A stretch of DNA of 34,598 nt, from assembly GCA_023299815.1 (NCBI GenBank), contig JALZWA010000302.1, positions 1-34,598 of the forward strand, in the 5' to 3' direction. A program made the position numbers and the translations under genes. How positions within the stretch are numbered: the stretch's first letter is position 1; each line of letters begins with the position of its first letter. Below are positions 7,671-15,767 of the stretch, piece after piece. Under the pieces are notes generated by a model. It did no database searches. It was given only the letters and a program-made list of their open reading frames with translations, and was not told the DNA's origin. This DNA is from Akkermansiaceae bacterium (lineage in GTDB: Bacteria; Verrucomicrobiota; Verrucomicrobiia; Verrucomicrobiales; Akkermansiaceae).

Positions 7671-9494
7671 TTGAAAATCCTTTCAGACTTCACCTTTTCT
7701 ATCCAAATCGATAAGCCTCCCTTTGAAGTGCTAGAATTGAAAGATGTCTGCTTCACCATTCAGAAGGATGGGGAGCCTGTAAACTTAGTGGACCGTGCGA
7801 GTCTTGAAATTCCGCGGGGTCACTTCATGGCCATCGTGGGGCCATCAGGCTGTGGCAAAACGACTCTCTTGAAGACGATCGCGGGGCTCAATCCCGAATC
7901 AGACGGATCTCTCTGGTGGAATGGCCGGAACCTCTCAGAAGAAGGTGATTTGGAGCCTTGGGAGATCGGCTACGTGCCTCAATTCTCCATCGCTTATGAT
8001 GAACTCAGTGTCGATGAATCCGTGGAAATCGCGACCAAGCTCCGGGTGAAAACCCGTGATGCCAAAGATCTCGACAGCCGAATTGACCGCGTGCTTGACG
8101 AGAGCGGCCTCACCCCTATCGCGGACCGCCCCGTCAGTGTCCTTTCCGGTGGGCAGAAGCGCCGCCTCGGCCTCGCCATGGAGCTCGCCTCTGACCCCAA
8201 GCTTCTTCTCTGCGATGAGGTCACCAGCGGACTCGACCCCCGCTCGGAGCGCGAGATCGTCCACCTCCTTCACGACATTTCACGAAAAGAGGGCCGCATC
8301 GTCCTCTCGGTGACCCACTCACTCGCTCACCTGGAACTCTACGATTCTATCCTCGTTCTCCACGAGGGCCGCGTCGCCTACCACGGGCCGCCGGATATGA
8401 TGACGCATTATTTTGCGGTCGATCACAGCGAGCTCGTCTACCCACAGCTCGCCAAGCAAAACCCCGAGAAATGGCGCACCTCTTGGCTCAAGCACCAAGA
8501 AACCTACTACAAGAAGCTTAATAAGGTCCGCGACGAGCTCGTCTCGCAGGGGCGCCTCGCCCTTCCTACCGATGCGGCCACTCAAAAAATCACCGATGAA
8601 GATGATGAGGCAATCGTTGCCGAAGCTCCACCTGCCATCCGCGCACCGGGGGTGATCAGCCAGTTTGCCACCCTCTTAGCGCGCCGTTGGAAAATTTTCC
8701 TCCGAGACCGAGGACAAGTCATTCTTCAGCTCGCCATTCTCGTTTGCTTCCCGCTTCTAGTGATCCTTTTTGCGGAGCGCGGAAATGAACAAATGCGCCG
8801 CTTTATCGATGGCGGCAACTCGAACCTCCAAGAGCAATACGAGGCGCAGGCTGCAGTCCAGTCTGACCGCATGAAAGTCGGTGGTGCCGTCTCCGGCATC
8901 GTCATGTTCCAAGTCGTCCTCCTCTCCCTCATGGGGTCGAACAACTCCGCCCGAGAGATCGCCGGAGAGAGACAGATTTTGGAAAAGGAAAAATTCGGAG
9001 GCGTCAGGCCCGCAGCTTATCTCCTGAGTAAAATCGCCTTTTTAAGCACCCTCATCATTGTGCAATCGGTCTGGATGGCAACCTTTGTCGAGTTCTTCTG
9101 GCCCTTCCGGGGGGACTTCATGCAGCACCTCATTTTCCTCATCCTCGTCAATGGTGCCATGACCTCGGTCTGTCTCGGGATCTCCAGCCTCATGCGCACC
9201 GCTGAGCAAGCATCGCTCCTCTCGGTTTATCTCGTGGGCTTCCAGCTCCCTCTCTCCGGAGCCGTCCTCGCCCTTCCTCAGAATATCGAGATCCTCACCC
9301 GCCCCTTCATTTCCGCCTACTGGGCCTGGTCAGGAAGCGTGAAATCCCTCACCGGAGAGCACCTCACCGCCGTCAACTCAGTCGTCGAAACCGGGCTTTC
9401 AACCGCCAGTGTCTGCTTCTTCGTTCTCCTCATTCACATCTTCATCGGCCTCGTCGCCTCATGGATCGGCACGAGCCGTCACCAGTGGGATTGA
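7671..9494 (+). CDS. ABCG-like half transporter (ATPase fused to ABC-2 permease)
   Basis: 607 residues: an N-terminal ABC ATPase followed by an ABC-2 type permease with about six transmembrane segments (roughly residues 340-600), the order seen in ABCG/White-type half transporters. Walker A is GPSGCGKTT (near 57-65), the signature is LSGGQKRR (near 155), Walker B is LLLCDEVTSGLDP (near 178-190) and the H-loop is in 'VTHSLAHL'. The substrate cannot be read from sequence. The frame opens with TTG at 7671. An in-frame GTG at 7728, just before 'LELKDVCF' where the ATPase domain begins, is a reasonable alternative. The membrane protein at 9526 and the helical protein at 9941 follow closely. Confidence 0.85.
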   Translation: MKILSDFTFSIQIDKPPFEVLELKDVCFTIQKDGEPVNLVDRASLEIPRGHFMAIVGPSGCGKTTLLKTIAGLNPESDGSLWWNGRNLSEEGDLEPWEIGYVPQFSIAYDELSVDESVEIATKLRVKTRDAKDLDSRIDRVLDESGLTPIADRPVSVLSGGQKRRLGLAMELASDPKLLLCDEVTSGLDPRSEREIVHLLHDISRKEGRIVLSVTHSLAHLELYDSILVLHEGRVAYHGPPDMMTHYFAVDHSELVYPQLAKQNPEKWRTSWLKHQETYYKKLNKVRDELVSQGRLALPTDAATQKITDEDDEAIVAEAPPAIRAPGVISQFATLLARRWKIFLRDRGQVILQLAILVCFPLLVILFAERGNEQMRRFIDGGNSNLQEQYEAQAAVQSDRMKVGGAVSGIVMFQVVLLSLMGSNNSAREIAGERQILEKEKFGGVRPAAYLLSKIAFLSTLIIVQSVWMATFVEFFWPFRGDFMQHLIFLILVNGAMTSVCLGISSLMRTAEQASLLSVYLVGFQLPLSGAVLALPQNIEILTRPFISAYWAWSGSVKSLTGEHLTAVNSVVETGLSTASVCFFVLLIHIFIGLVASWIGTSRHQWD

Positions 9495-9525
9495 TTTCCC
9501 CTCAGATCTAACCTACTCTTACTTT

Positions 9526-9921
9526 ATGGCTCGCCGCGCAAGCTCAGGTGTTAACACACAAGGCCTCCTTATCGGAGCGCTCATCCTCCTCGTCCTCTTA
9601 GGCGGGGCCTATTGGTTTCTGAATCGTCAACCCAGCGCTTTTGATGCCAAGCCTGTCAGTGTCGGCCACGCGCAAGACAATGGCCGCAGCCTCGCCGGGA
9701 ACAAATATTCAGTCACCGGCATTCTCGTAGATCGAAAAATCAAAGACGAAGGCCAAATCGTAGCCCTCAAGGTCGATGAAAATGGCATCACCAAAATTCT
9801 TCCCGTCATGCTCGGCAAGGACCTCAAGACAGGAAACCTCAGCCTTCAGGAACAATATTCTTTTTTGATCCAGTTTAACAATGATGGCGTCGCGGTGGCG
9901 CTTGAAATGAAACAGATGTAA
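9526..9921 (+). CDS. single-span membrane protein of unknown function, 131 aa
   Basis: A short basic N-terminus (MARRASSG) is followed by one transmembrane segment (about residues 13-31, GLLIGALILLVLLGGAYWF) and a small beta-rich domain of about 90 residues with alternating hydrophobics (KYSVTGILVDRKI, QIVALKVDENG, YSFLIQFNNDGVAVALEMK). The frame is open upstream into the transporter gene, but the ATG at 9526 is the only start that puts the basic residues directly before the membrane helix. It begins 32 bp after the transporter stop and ends 19 bp before the next gene, so the three are probably one operon. No family recognised. Confidence 0.7.
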   Translation: MARRASSGVNTQGLLIGALILLVLLGGAYWFLNRQPSAFDAKPVSVGHAQDNGRSLAGNKYSVTGILVDRKIKDEGQIVALKVDENGITKILPVMLGKDLKTGNLSLQEQYSFLIQFNNDGVAVALEMKQM

Positions 9922-9940
9922 CCCAGCCCCGCCCTGACCT

Positions 9941-11845
9941 ATGAAGAAGACTCTTTTCTCACTCGCCCTCTCGCTGAGCGCCCTGAACTCAGGAGCCCAA
10001 GTTTACACCCCGCCAGCAGGTGGCGGAAACAAATCGGGCGGCGGGACTCCCAGCGATACTCACACGCGGTCCCAGCCACAGAACAGCGGAAACCAAGGAT
10101 CGGTGCTCGGCAACGAAATCGGGGTCTACAATCCCGGCGAGGACACCATTTCATGGAATGGCAGCACCTTCTCCTCCAGCGATAACCGCCTTTTTGAGGC
10201 CCGCTTCCAGAAGTATCTCAACGAGCCTGAAGAAAGCTCAGAAGAAGCCACGGAATACCGCGACACCCTCCGCCAAATTCTCGATGCCCTCTCGCCTCAC
10301 CACAAAGGCGGCCCTTCTTTCGAGAAGGCCATCAACCTCCTCCCACGCGCCGCCTCCTATCCCGGCGATGCCCGCCTCTGTGACTCGCTGACCAATGCCA
10401 TCTACACCGCGACTTTAGCCAAAAAGGATGTCCGCCGCACCAAGACCCTCATGGAGTCTCAGGAGCGCGAAAAAAAGCGCCTCATCAAGGATGGCGACTG
10501 GAAGGCCCGCACTGACGCGGACCCAAATGTCGGCAAAACCACCACCGGAGCCGGCCAAGGCGAAGATGAAAATAAAGGGCAATCTGGGCAAGCGGTGCAA
10601 AGCGGTCGCGGAATCAACTCTCTCGAATACCTCGAGTATGTCCGCCGCATTGGCGAGATCGAAGCACTCAAAAAGACCCACCAATTAAAATCCGAGGTCA
10701 AGACCGAGCTTGCCAAGGTCCAGTATCAGGCCCTCATGCTTCAGTTCTTCATGCAGCGCCGCTTTGAGCACGTCCTCATGGCATCCCGCTTCTACAACCT
10801 GATCTGGAAAGATGGCGATGGCGCCCTCTACCTCGATGAAAAATCAGACGTCAACAAGCTCTTCACCGAGTCTGTCGGCACTAGCCCCACCGTCTCAACT
10901 CTCGACTCTCTCGCCAGCGAAGCCATCCGCGACGTTGATAAAGCCGTCTCCGCTTTCCTCTTCCTCGTGGAGAGCGAAGAGCTCGAATCAGCCTCCAAGC
11001 GCCTCGCCGAAGCCTACCTCGTGGGAGAATACATGCCCACCATCAACACCCTTCCCCGGGCCAAGAAGCGCAAGGTCCTCGCATTCGTGCGTGAAGCCTA
11101 CGTCCTTCTCAATGCCATCGATGTAAAAGACTACGCCGTAGCTTCCCAAAAAATCGCCACCCTGAAAGGCATGGCGAAAGACTTCGATTCCACCAAGGCC
11201 GAAGCCGCTGTGGCCACCTACAGCCGTGCCAGTGACATGCACATCAACCAGGCAAAAATTCACCTCGGAGCCCGCGACACCGAGAAGGCTAGCGAAGAAA
11301 TTCGAAAGGCCATGGAGATCTGGCCCCAGAATCCAAAGCTCGCAGAGTTCGACCAACTCGTGAATGCAGGCGGCACTCTAATCACCGCTCGCAACGACTT
11401 CGACCGTCTCTTTTCAGAATCCAATTACCGCGAGGTCATGAAGCGCCAATATGAATTCGCCCCCGCGATCAAAGGCGACGAGGACCGTGAAGCAAAGTTC
11501 CGCCAAGTGATCACTAATATCACCGAAATCGAACGAGCAGTCGAAGGCGCAAAGGAAATGACCCGCGTCGGACAGCCCTACGCTGCCTGGGAGAAGCTCG
11601 ACATCGTCCACGGTAAATTCCCAGACGATCCCGTGCTCAATCAACAAATGACCGAGCTCGCACCCAGCGTCGCAGACTTCACCGTAGCACTCCGCAATGC
11701 CGCAAACCACGAGCGCACCGACCAAGTCGGCTCCGCCCTCTCATGGTTCTATCAAGCAAAGCACCTCCACCCCTCAAGCTCGGTGGCTCAGGAAGGAATC
11801 GATCGCCTCTCGGACCGCGCCCTCGGCGTCGCTCCTACCAACTAA
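9941..11845 (+). CDS. secreted, mainly helical TPR-like protein, 634 aa
   Basis: Signal peptide (MKKTLFSLALSLSALNSGAQ), then a low-complexity Gly/Ser/Pro/Asn linker (about residues 21-75), then more than 500 residues of helix pairs. The C-terminal half reads like degenerate TPR repeats, with alternating helices such as 'AKIHLGARDTEKASEEIRKAMEIWPQNPKL' and 'AWEKLDIVHGKFPDDPVL' in pieces. A second low-complexity stretch with Gly/Gln/Asn lies near 195-225. No catalytic motif is seen, so a scaffold or interaction role in the periplasm is the most I can infer. Its stop overlaps the convergent DUF971 gene by 4 bp. Confidence 0.75.
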   Translation: MKKTLFSLALSLSALNSGAQVYTPPAGGGNKSGGGTPSDTHTRSQPQNSGNQGSVLGNEIGVYNPGEDTISWNGSTFSSSDNRLFEARFQKYLNEPEESSEEATEYRDTLRQILDALSPHHKGGPSFEKAINLLPRAASYPGDARLCDSLTNAIYTATLAKKDVRRTKTLMESQEREKKRLIKDGDWKARTDADPNVGKTTTGAGQGEDENKGQSGQAVQSGRGINSLEYLEYVRRIGEIEALKKTHQLKSEVKTELAKVQYQALMLQFFMQRRFEHVLMASRFYNLIWKDGDGALYLDEKSDVNKLFTESVGTSPTVSTLDSLASEAIRDVDKAVSAFLFLVESEELESASKRLAEAYLVGEYMPTINTLPRAKKRKVLAFVREAYVLLNAIDVKDYAVASQKIATLKGMAKDFDSTKAEAAVATYSRASDMHINQAKIHLGARDTEKASEEIRKAMEIWPQNPKLAEFDQLVNAGGTLITARNDFDRLFSESNYREVMKRQYEFAPAIKGDEDREAKFRQVITNITEIERAVEGAKEMTRVGQPYAAWEKLDIVHGKFPDDPVLNQQMTELAPSVADFTVALRNAANHERTDQVGSALSWFYQAKHLHPSSSVAQEGIDRLSDRALGVAPTN

Positions 11846-12147
11846 GCCCCGAGCTTCTTCAGAACGTCGAAGGAATAGATCCCACTGCTGTGCCCGTCTG
11901 CCCAAAAGGGCTGCAGGGCATAGCCACCAACAAGCTGGAATTTCGTCATCGAGAAGCTACGCGCAGGATCGTGCTTCACCTTGGGCACCAGCACCTTTCC
12001 TGTGACATCCGGCTCACCCTTGCAAGCGGCACAGGGACAGTCTTTCCGCATGGCCTCCAGCGCAAGATAACTCTCGGAGCCATCGCCCCAAGCAAGAGCT
12101 AGTTCCGAGCCGATCACGACGGCATTTTTTAAAGAGATGGGATTCAT
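11842..12147 (-). CDS. DUF971 domain protein
   Basis: About 100 residues matching the DUF971 domain, also found at the N-terminus of gamma-butyrobetaine hydroxylase. The features are an early 'LALAWGDGSESYL' strand pair, the 'DCPCAACKGE' cysteine cluster, and a closing segment 'VGGYALQPFWADGHSSGIYSFD'. The family has been linked to iron-sulfur or metal handling, but that is not shown here. The ATG at 12147 overlaps the yggS stop as ATGA, which argues for coupled translation. A start six codons earlier is possible but would overlap more. Its stop overlaps the convergent gene at 11845. Confidence 0.85.
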   Translation of the reverse strand: MNPISLKNAVVIGSELALAWGDGSESYLALEAMRKDCPCAACKGEPDVTGKVLVPKVKHDPARSFSMTKFQLVGGYALQPFWADGHSSGIYSFDVLKKLGA

Positions 12148-12848
12148 TTCTGAGAGGGATTCCAAACAGCCCGCGCACCAAAGATTGCCGAGCCCACGCG
12201 CACGATGGTCGAACCTTCCTCAATCGCAACTTCATAATCACCACTCATGCCCATACTCAATTCAGGCAGCGGCAAGCCCGAGCGCTCACGGAGATCTTCC
12301 TGCAAGTGGCGCATTTTTTCAAACCACGGACGCGCCTCTTCCGGGCTCTCAACCCGAGGCGGAATACACATCAAGCCCTGCCAGCGAAAATTACCCAGCC
12401 CACAAAGCTCATCAAGGTTCTCAATGAGTTTCTCCTGACTCAAACCACCTTTGCTCTCTTCATCCGCGAGATTCACTTCCAAAAAGACACGAGGCTGAAG
12501 CTCCAGCTCACCCGCAATCCGATCCGTAAAACGAGCAAGCTTCATCGATGAAATACTGTGAATCACCGGAAACAGCGGGAGCACCTTGCGAACCTTGTTA
12601 CTCTGCAAGGTTCCGATGAAATGCCACTCCAGCTCTTTCGCCAGCAAGGGAATCTTTTCCTCTCCTTCTTGAAGACGGTTTTCTCCAAAGAAAAGATGGC
12701 CCGTATCGACAGCCTCTTGCACGACCTCAGCAGGCCACGTCTTAGAGACGACCATCAGCTGCACCTGATCATCGCCACGGCCTGAGCGCTGCGCTGCCGC
12801 CACGACTTTCTCGTGAACCTGAGCGAGGTTGTCAGCGATGCTATTCAC
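12144..12848 (-). CDS. yggS: YggS/PROSC family PLP-binding protein
   Basis: A pyridoxal-5'-phosphate homeostasis protein with a single-domain TIM-barrel fold. The PLP-binding lysine is K36 in 'LMVVSKTWP'. Also visible are 'FGENRLQEGEEK', 'WHFIGTLQSNKVRKVLP', the conserved 'LSMGMSGDYEVAIEEGST' phosphate-binding region and the final 'VRVGSAIFGAR'. The length of 234 is normal. The start is GTG, overlapping the prc stop as GTGA, and the next gene starts inside its own stop codon, so prc, yggS and the DUF971 gene are tightly coupled. The role (keeping free PLP in balance) is known for the family. Confidence 0.95.
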   Translation of the reverse strand: MNSIADNLAQVHEKVVAAAQRSGRGDDQVQLMVVSKTWPAEVVQEAVDTGHLFFGENRLQEGEEKIPLLAKELEWHFIGTLQSNKVRKVLPLFPVIHSISSMKLARFTDRIAGELELQPRVFLEVNLADEESKGGLSQEKLIENLDELCGLGNFRWQGLMCIPPRVESPEEARPWFEKMRHLQEDLRERSGLPLPELSMGMSGDYEVAIEEGSTIVRVGSAIFGARAVWNPSQK

Positions 12849-15040
12849 GGCTTTTTCAACGCGATCAAATCAAGAAGCACTTGAAGGCCTTCGCGCTTTA
12901 CTGCATCCAGTCCACTTGGCCATTCCGGAGTATCATCAAGGTCCTCGAGATCATCTTTTGCCACGCGCATGTGGCGCTGATCATCCTCCTCACGATTCAC
13001 CTCAGGGAGTTCCTCCGTCTCGAGATCATCAAGAGTCAGACGATAGATCGCGAACGACTTCTTATCCTTCTCCTCGAGCTCCGCGAAGCGAGTTCGACGC
13101 TCACGATTGCGCCCCTTGCGACGCGCTTCATTGACCTCAGTCTCGGCCTTTCGCTCAGCCTTATTCAGGGAAATACGGTTCTCTTGGATCCTCTTCTTAA
13201 TCCGGGCCATGTCCTCACGGGCATACTGGAAATCCTTGTCTTCCTTCAAGCGAGCTTCACTTTTCGCCACCAATGTTTTAATCGGCAGATTATCCTTAGC
13301 GAGCGGCTTAAAGTTAGAAGCAGGCTTAATAACATCATGCGCAAGGGCGTGGCGGGCATAAGCCTCACCGACCTCTAAAACGTCAGTAATCGCAGGAAGA
13401 TGCACATCTGGAACGACGCCATCATTCTGAGTCGAACTACCCGATGGACGATAATACTTCTGAATCGTCAGCTTAAGGCCCCCAGCCCGCTCACGATCGC
13501 TCCAAACCGGCAGATATCGCCCAATCGGTAGAATCTGCTGCACCGTCCCTTTCCCAAACGTGCTCGCACTGCCGACAACCACCGCACGATTGTAATCCTG
13601 TAAAGCACCTGCAAGAATCTCACTCGCAGAAGCACTCCCTTTATCAGTCCAAACCACCAGTGGGCCATCGTAGAGGGGCTTACGGAATCCCGCATTCAAC
13701 GACTCGGTTAAACCTCCCGTCTGCTTGATCTGCACCACCGAACTACGCCCGTTGAAAAATCCAGTCATCCTACGAACCTCGTCCAGCGAGCCTCCGCCAT
13801 TTCCTCGAATATCCAGAGCGAGCCCATCGATACCCTCTTTTTTCAAGCGCTTTATTAGCTGCTCAACGTGGGCTGAAACATTGCGAGAGCGATCATCGCG
13901 ATCGAAGTAGAATTGAGGAATCTTGATCACTCCCAGCTTCATTTCCTGATCCCCATTCTTGTAGACAAAAATCTCCGCCGCCGTGAGCTCCTCCTTCATG
14001 TCCACCTGCTCGCGGACAATCACAATGACCCGAGTCTCCCCCGCTGCACCGTCCGCTGGCTCCACTTTCAGCGCGACCTCTGTATTTTTCTCCCCCCGAA
14101 TCTTTTCAACGACCTTATCGATCGTCAAAAACATGATATCCGTCCAGTTTCCGTCATTCAGGGAATCGACAGCAATAACGCGATCGCCTAACTGAAGTTC
14201 ACCCGCCTTGTCTGCAGGGCCATTATTGACGATCCCCTCAATCTTAGTAGCGCCATCATCCTCTGCTCTGAGAAGAGCCCCTATTCCCACAAGTCGATTA
14301 CTAATATCGACATTGAACTGCTCACTCTCCCGAGCACTAAAATACTCGGTATGCGGATCATGGGAGCGCGCAACCGCACTCAGGAAATAATTTGCAACAT
14401 CTTCCGCATCTGCTTTTTCAACTCCTTGCAAAAATCGCTCATACCGCTGAGTCAGCTTCTCCCGAGCCGGAAGCTCATCCTTCAAGGGGCTATCTTTCCC
14501 CTGCTCCTTCGCCCGGGACTCAATGTCATCGCGCCGAAGCTGCTCAGAAAGAAGACCCGCCTCTAGCAGAAGCTTCACCTGACCATTTGCATCGGCCGTA
14601 TCTTTTGGCCAAGGCGCCTTCTCCCGATCCCTCATAATTGAGGCATCGCTCTCAAAAGTAAAATCCTCGTCTTTGAGAAGACTTTTAATGACCTCTACCC
14701 TCTCCTTAACACGTTCCTGATATCGTTGATGAACAACCTGCGCCATGGCAATCGCGCCCTTGCTGACCAAAAGATCAGTGACCTTGCTACGGTAGAGTTT
14801 ACTGAACTCGTCAATATCGTCTTGGACAAAATAAATCCGAGAGGGATCGAGATCGTGGAGATAATCATCAAAAATCCGAGCGCTCAGGTCCTCATCAAAC
14901 CTCATCCGAGCAAAGTGCCGGTTCTGAAGAAGACGCGTCACCTCCTCAGCAACCAAATCAAAGTCAGCAGCCTGAGAACTACAGCTAGGGAGGAGCCACA
15001 GAGCAGCGAAAGGAGCCAGAGCCCAACGGAGAGTTTTCAT
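12845..15040 (-). CDS. prc: carboxy-terminal processing (tail-specific) protease Prc
   Basis: A periplasmic serine protease of the S41 family, about 731 residues, close to E. coli Prc. An N-terminal helical domain ('LHDLDPSRIYFVQDDIDEF') is followed by a PDZ domain (about residues 235-320, 'NNGPADKAGELQLGDRVIAVD'). The protease core carries the Ser/Lys dyad in 'GSASASEILAGALQDY' and 'STFGKGTVQ'. The C-terminal region (about 560-700) is highly charged, as in DUF3340. The ATG at 15040 is chosen; an in-frame TTG four codons upstream is less likely. The export signal ends in 'LLPSCSS', so it may be lipid-modified at Cys20, unlike E. coli Prc. It overlaps yggS by 4 bp. Confidence 0.93.
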   Translation of the reverse strand: MKTLRWALAPFAALWLLPSCSSQAADFDLVAEEVTRLLQNRHFARMRFDEDLSARIFDDYLHDLDPSRIYFVQDDIDEFSKLYRSKVTDLLVSKGAIAMAQVVHQRYQERVKERVEVIKSLLKDEDFTFESDASIMRDREKAPWPKDTADANGQVKLLLEAGLLSEQLRRDDIESRAKEQGKDSPLKDELPAREKLTQRYERFLQGVEKADAEDVANYFLSAVARSHDPHTEYFSARESEQFNVDISNRLVGIGALLRAEDDGATKIEGIVNNGPADKAGELQLGDRVIAVDSLNDGNWTDIMFLTIDKVVEKIRGEKNTEVALKVEPADGAAGETRVIVIVREQVDMKEELTAAEIFVYKNGDQEMKLGVIKIPQFYFDRDDRSRNVSAHVEQLIKRLKKEGIDGLALDIRGNGGGSLDEVRRMTGFFNGRSSVVQIKQTGGLTESLNAGFRKPLYDGPLVVWTDKGSASASEILAGALQDYNRAVVVGSASTFGKGTVQQILPIGRYLPVWSDRERAGGLKLTIQKYYRPSGSSTQNDGVVPDVHLPAITDVLEVGEAYARHALAHDVIKPASNFKPLAKDNLPIKTLVAKSEARLKEDKDFQYAREDMARIKKRIQENRISLNKAERKAETEVNEARRKGRNRERRTRFAELEEKDKKSFAIYRLTLDDLETEELPEVNREEDDQRHMRVAKDDLEDLDDTPEWPSGLDAVKREGLQVLLDLIALKKP

Positions 15041-15133
15041 AATCAAAGCCAATAGCTCCGCACAGAAGCTATCTACTTAAAACTCAACCAAAAGACACTC
15101 GCTGTCCAAGCCTTTTACGAGATACTGGGATAG

Positions 15134-15164
15134 AAAAAGGTGCCTTCCCGTGAGGAAAGGCACC
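15134..15164 (-). terminator. intrinsic terminator after the export-protein gene
   Basis: An imperfect stem, GGTGCCTTCC (15139-15148) with GGAAAGGCACC (15154-15164, one bulged A), read on the minus strand and followed by a T-run (plus-strand AAAAA 15134-15138). It sits 25 bp downstream of the wza-like stop and upstream of prc, so it ends the export module. Confidence 0.85.
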
Positions 15165-15189
15165 CAAAATTGAACAAAAGAAGGGAGAT

Positions 15190-15744
15190 CTACTTTCCGG
15201 CCCAATTCTTTTGAGGAACCTCGATGATGTCTCCGGGCTTCACTTGAATACCCTTCGCTTTGTCTTCCTTCAGATTGTAATTGAAGACTTTGCCAGATCG
15301 GAAAAGCTTCACTCGGGTAAGCGCACCAAAAGGAGTTCCTCCCCCTGCTGCTTGAATCGCTCCATACAAAGTCATTCCATTCATCCATGGTCTGGCTCCA
15401 GCTGATTGGACCTGTCCGCCAACCGTAAAGGTCTTAGCCGCGACGTTGGTGTCCGTTGGAACAATCACTGAAAAGCTCGAATTGGTGTAAATTCCAGCAC
15501 TTCGGTAAGCTGCTGAGATCGACTGCGCAAGCTGATCAGGAGTTCTGCCCGCAGCTCGCACGCTACCAATGATCCACATCCTAATCGTCCCATCTCCAGA
15601 AACCTGGTAAGTATTATTGAGACGGCTCTGCTCACTGGCAGGAAGCCCTGTTACAGAGATCGTCAAGGTTTGGTTCACTGAAATTTGCGCTCCAGCAAAC
15701 GTAATCGATAGGAATCCAATAAGGAGGGTAAGTAATTTTTTCAT
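15190..15744 (-). CDS. short Wza-type polysaccharide export protein (SLBB)
   Basis: 184 residues. A signal peptide (MKKLLTLLIGFLSITFAGA) is followed by a polysaccharide biosynthesis/export domain (about 22-110: 'LTISVTGLPASEQSRLNNTYQV', 'DGTIRMWIIGSVRAAGRTPDQLA') and one SLBB domain (about 110-184: 'FTVGGQVQSAGARPWMNGMTL', 'AIQAAGGGTPFGA', ending 'VKPGDIIEVPQKNW'). Wza of E. coli is about twice as long and is a lipoprotein; here no lipobox cysteine is seen. An upstream in-frame TTG adds five residues, but the ATG is preferred. It lies 23 bp after the tyrosine kinase gene, so the two are one operon. The likely role is periplasmic or outer-membrane exit of a secreted polysaccharide. Confidence 0.88.
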   Translation of the reverse strand: MKKLLTLLIGFLSITFAGAQISVNQTLTISVTGLPASEQSRLNNTYQVSGDGTIRMWIIGSVRAAGRTPDQLAQSISAAYRSAGIYTNSSFSVIVPTDTNVAAKTFTVGGQVQSAGARPWMNGMTLYGAIQAAGGGTPFGALTRVKLFRSGKVFNYNLKEDKAKGIQVKPGDIIEVPQKNWAGK

Positions 15745-15767
15745 ATTTTTGGGGTTCAAGACTAATT

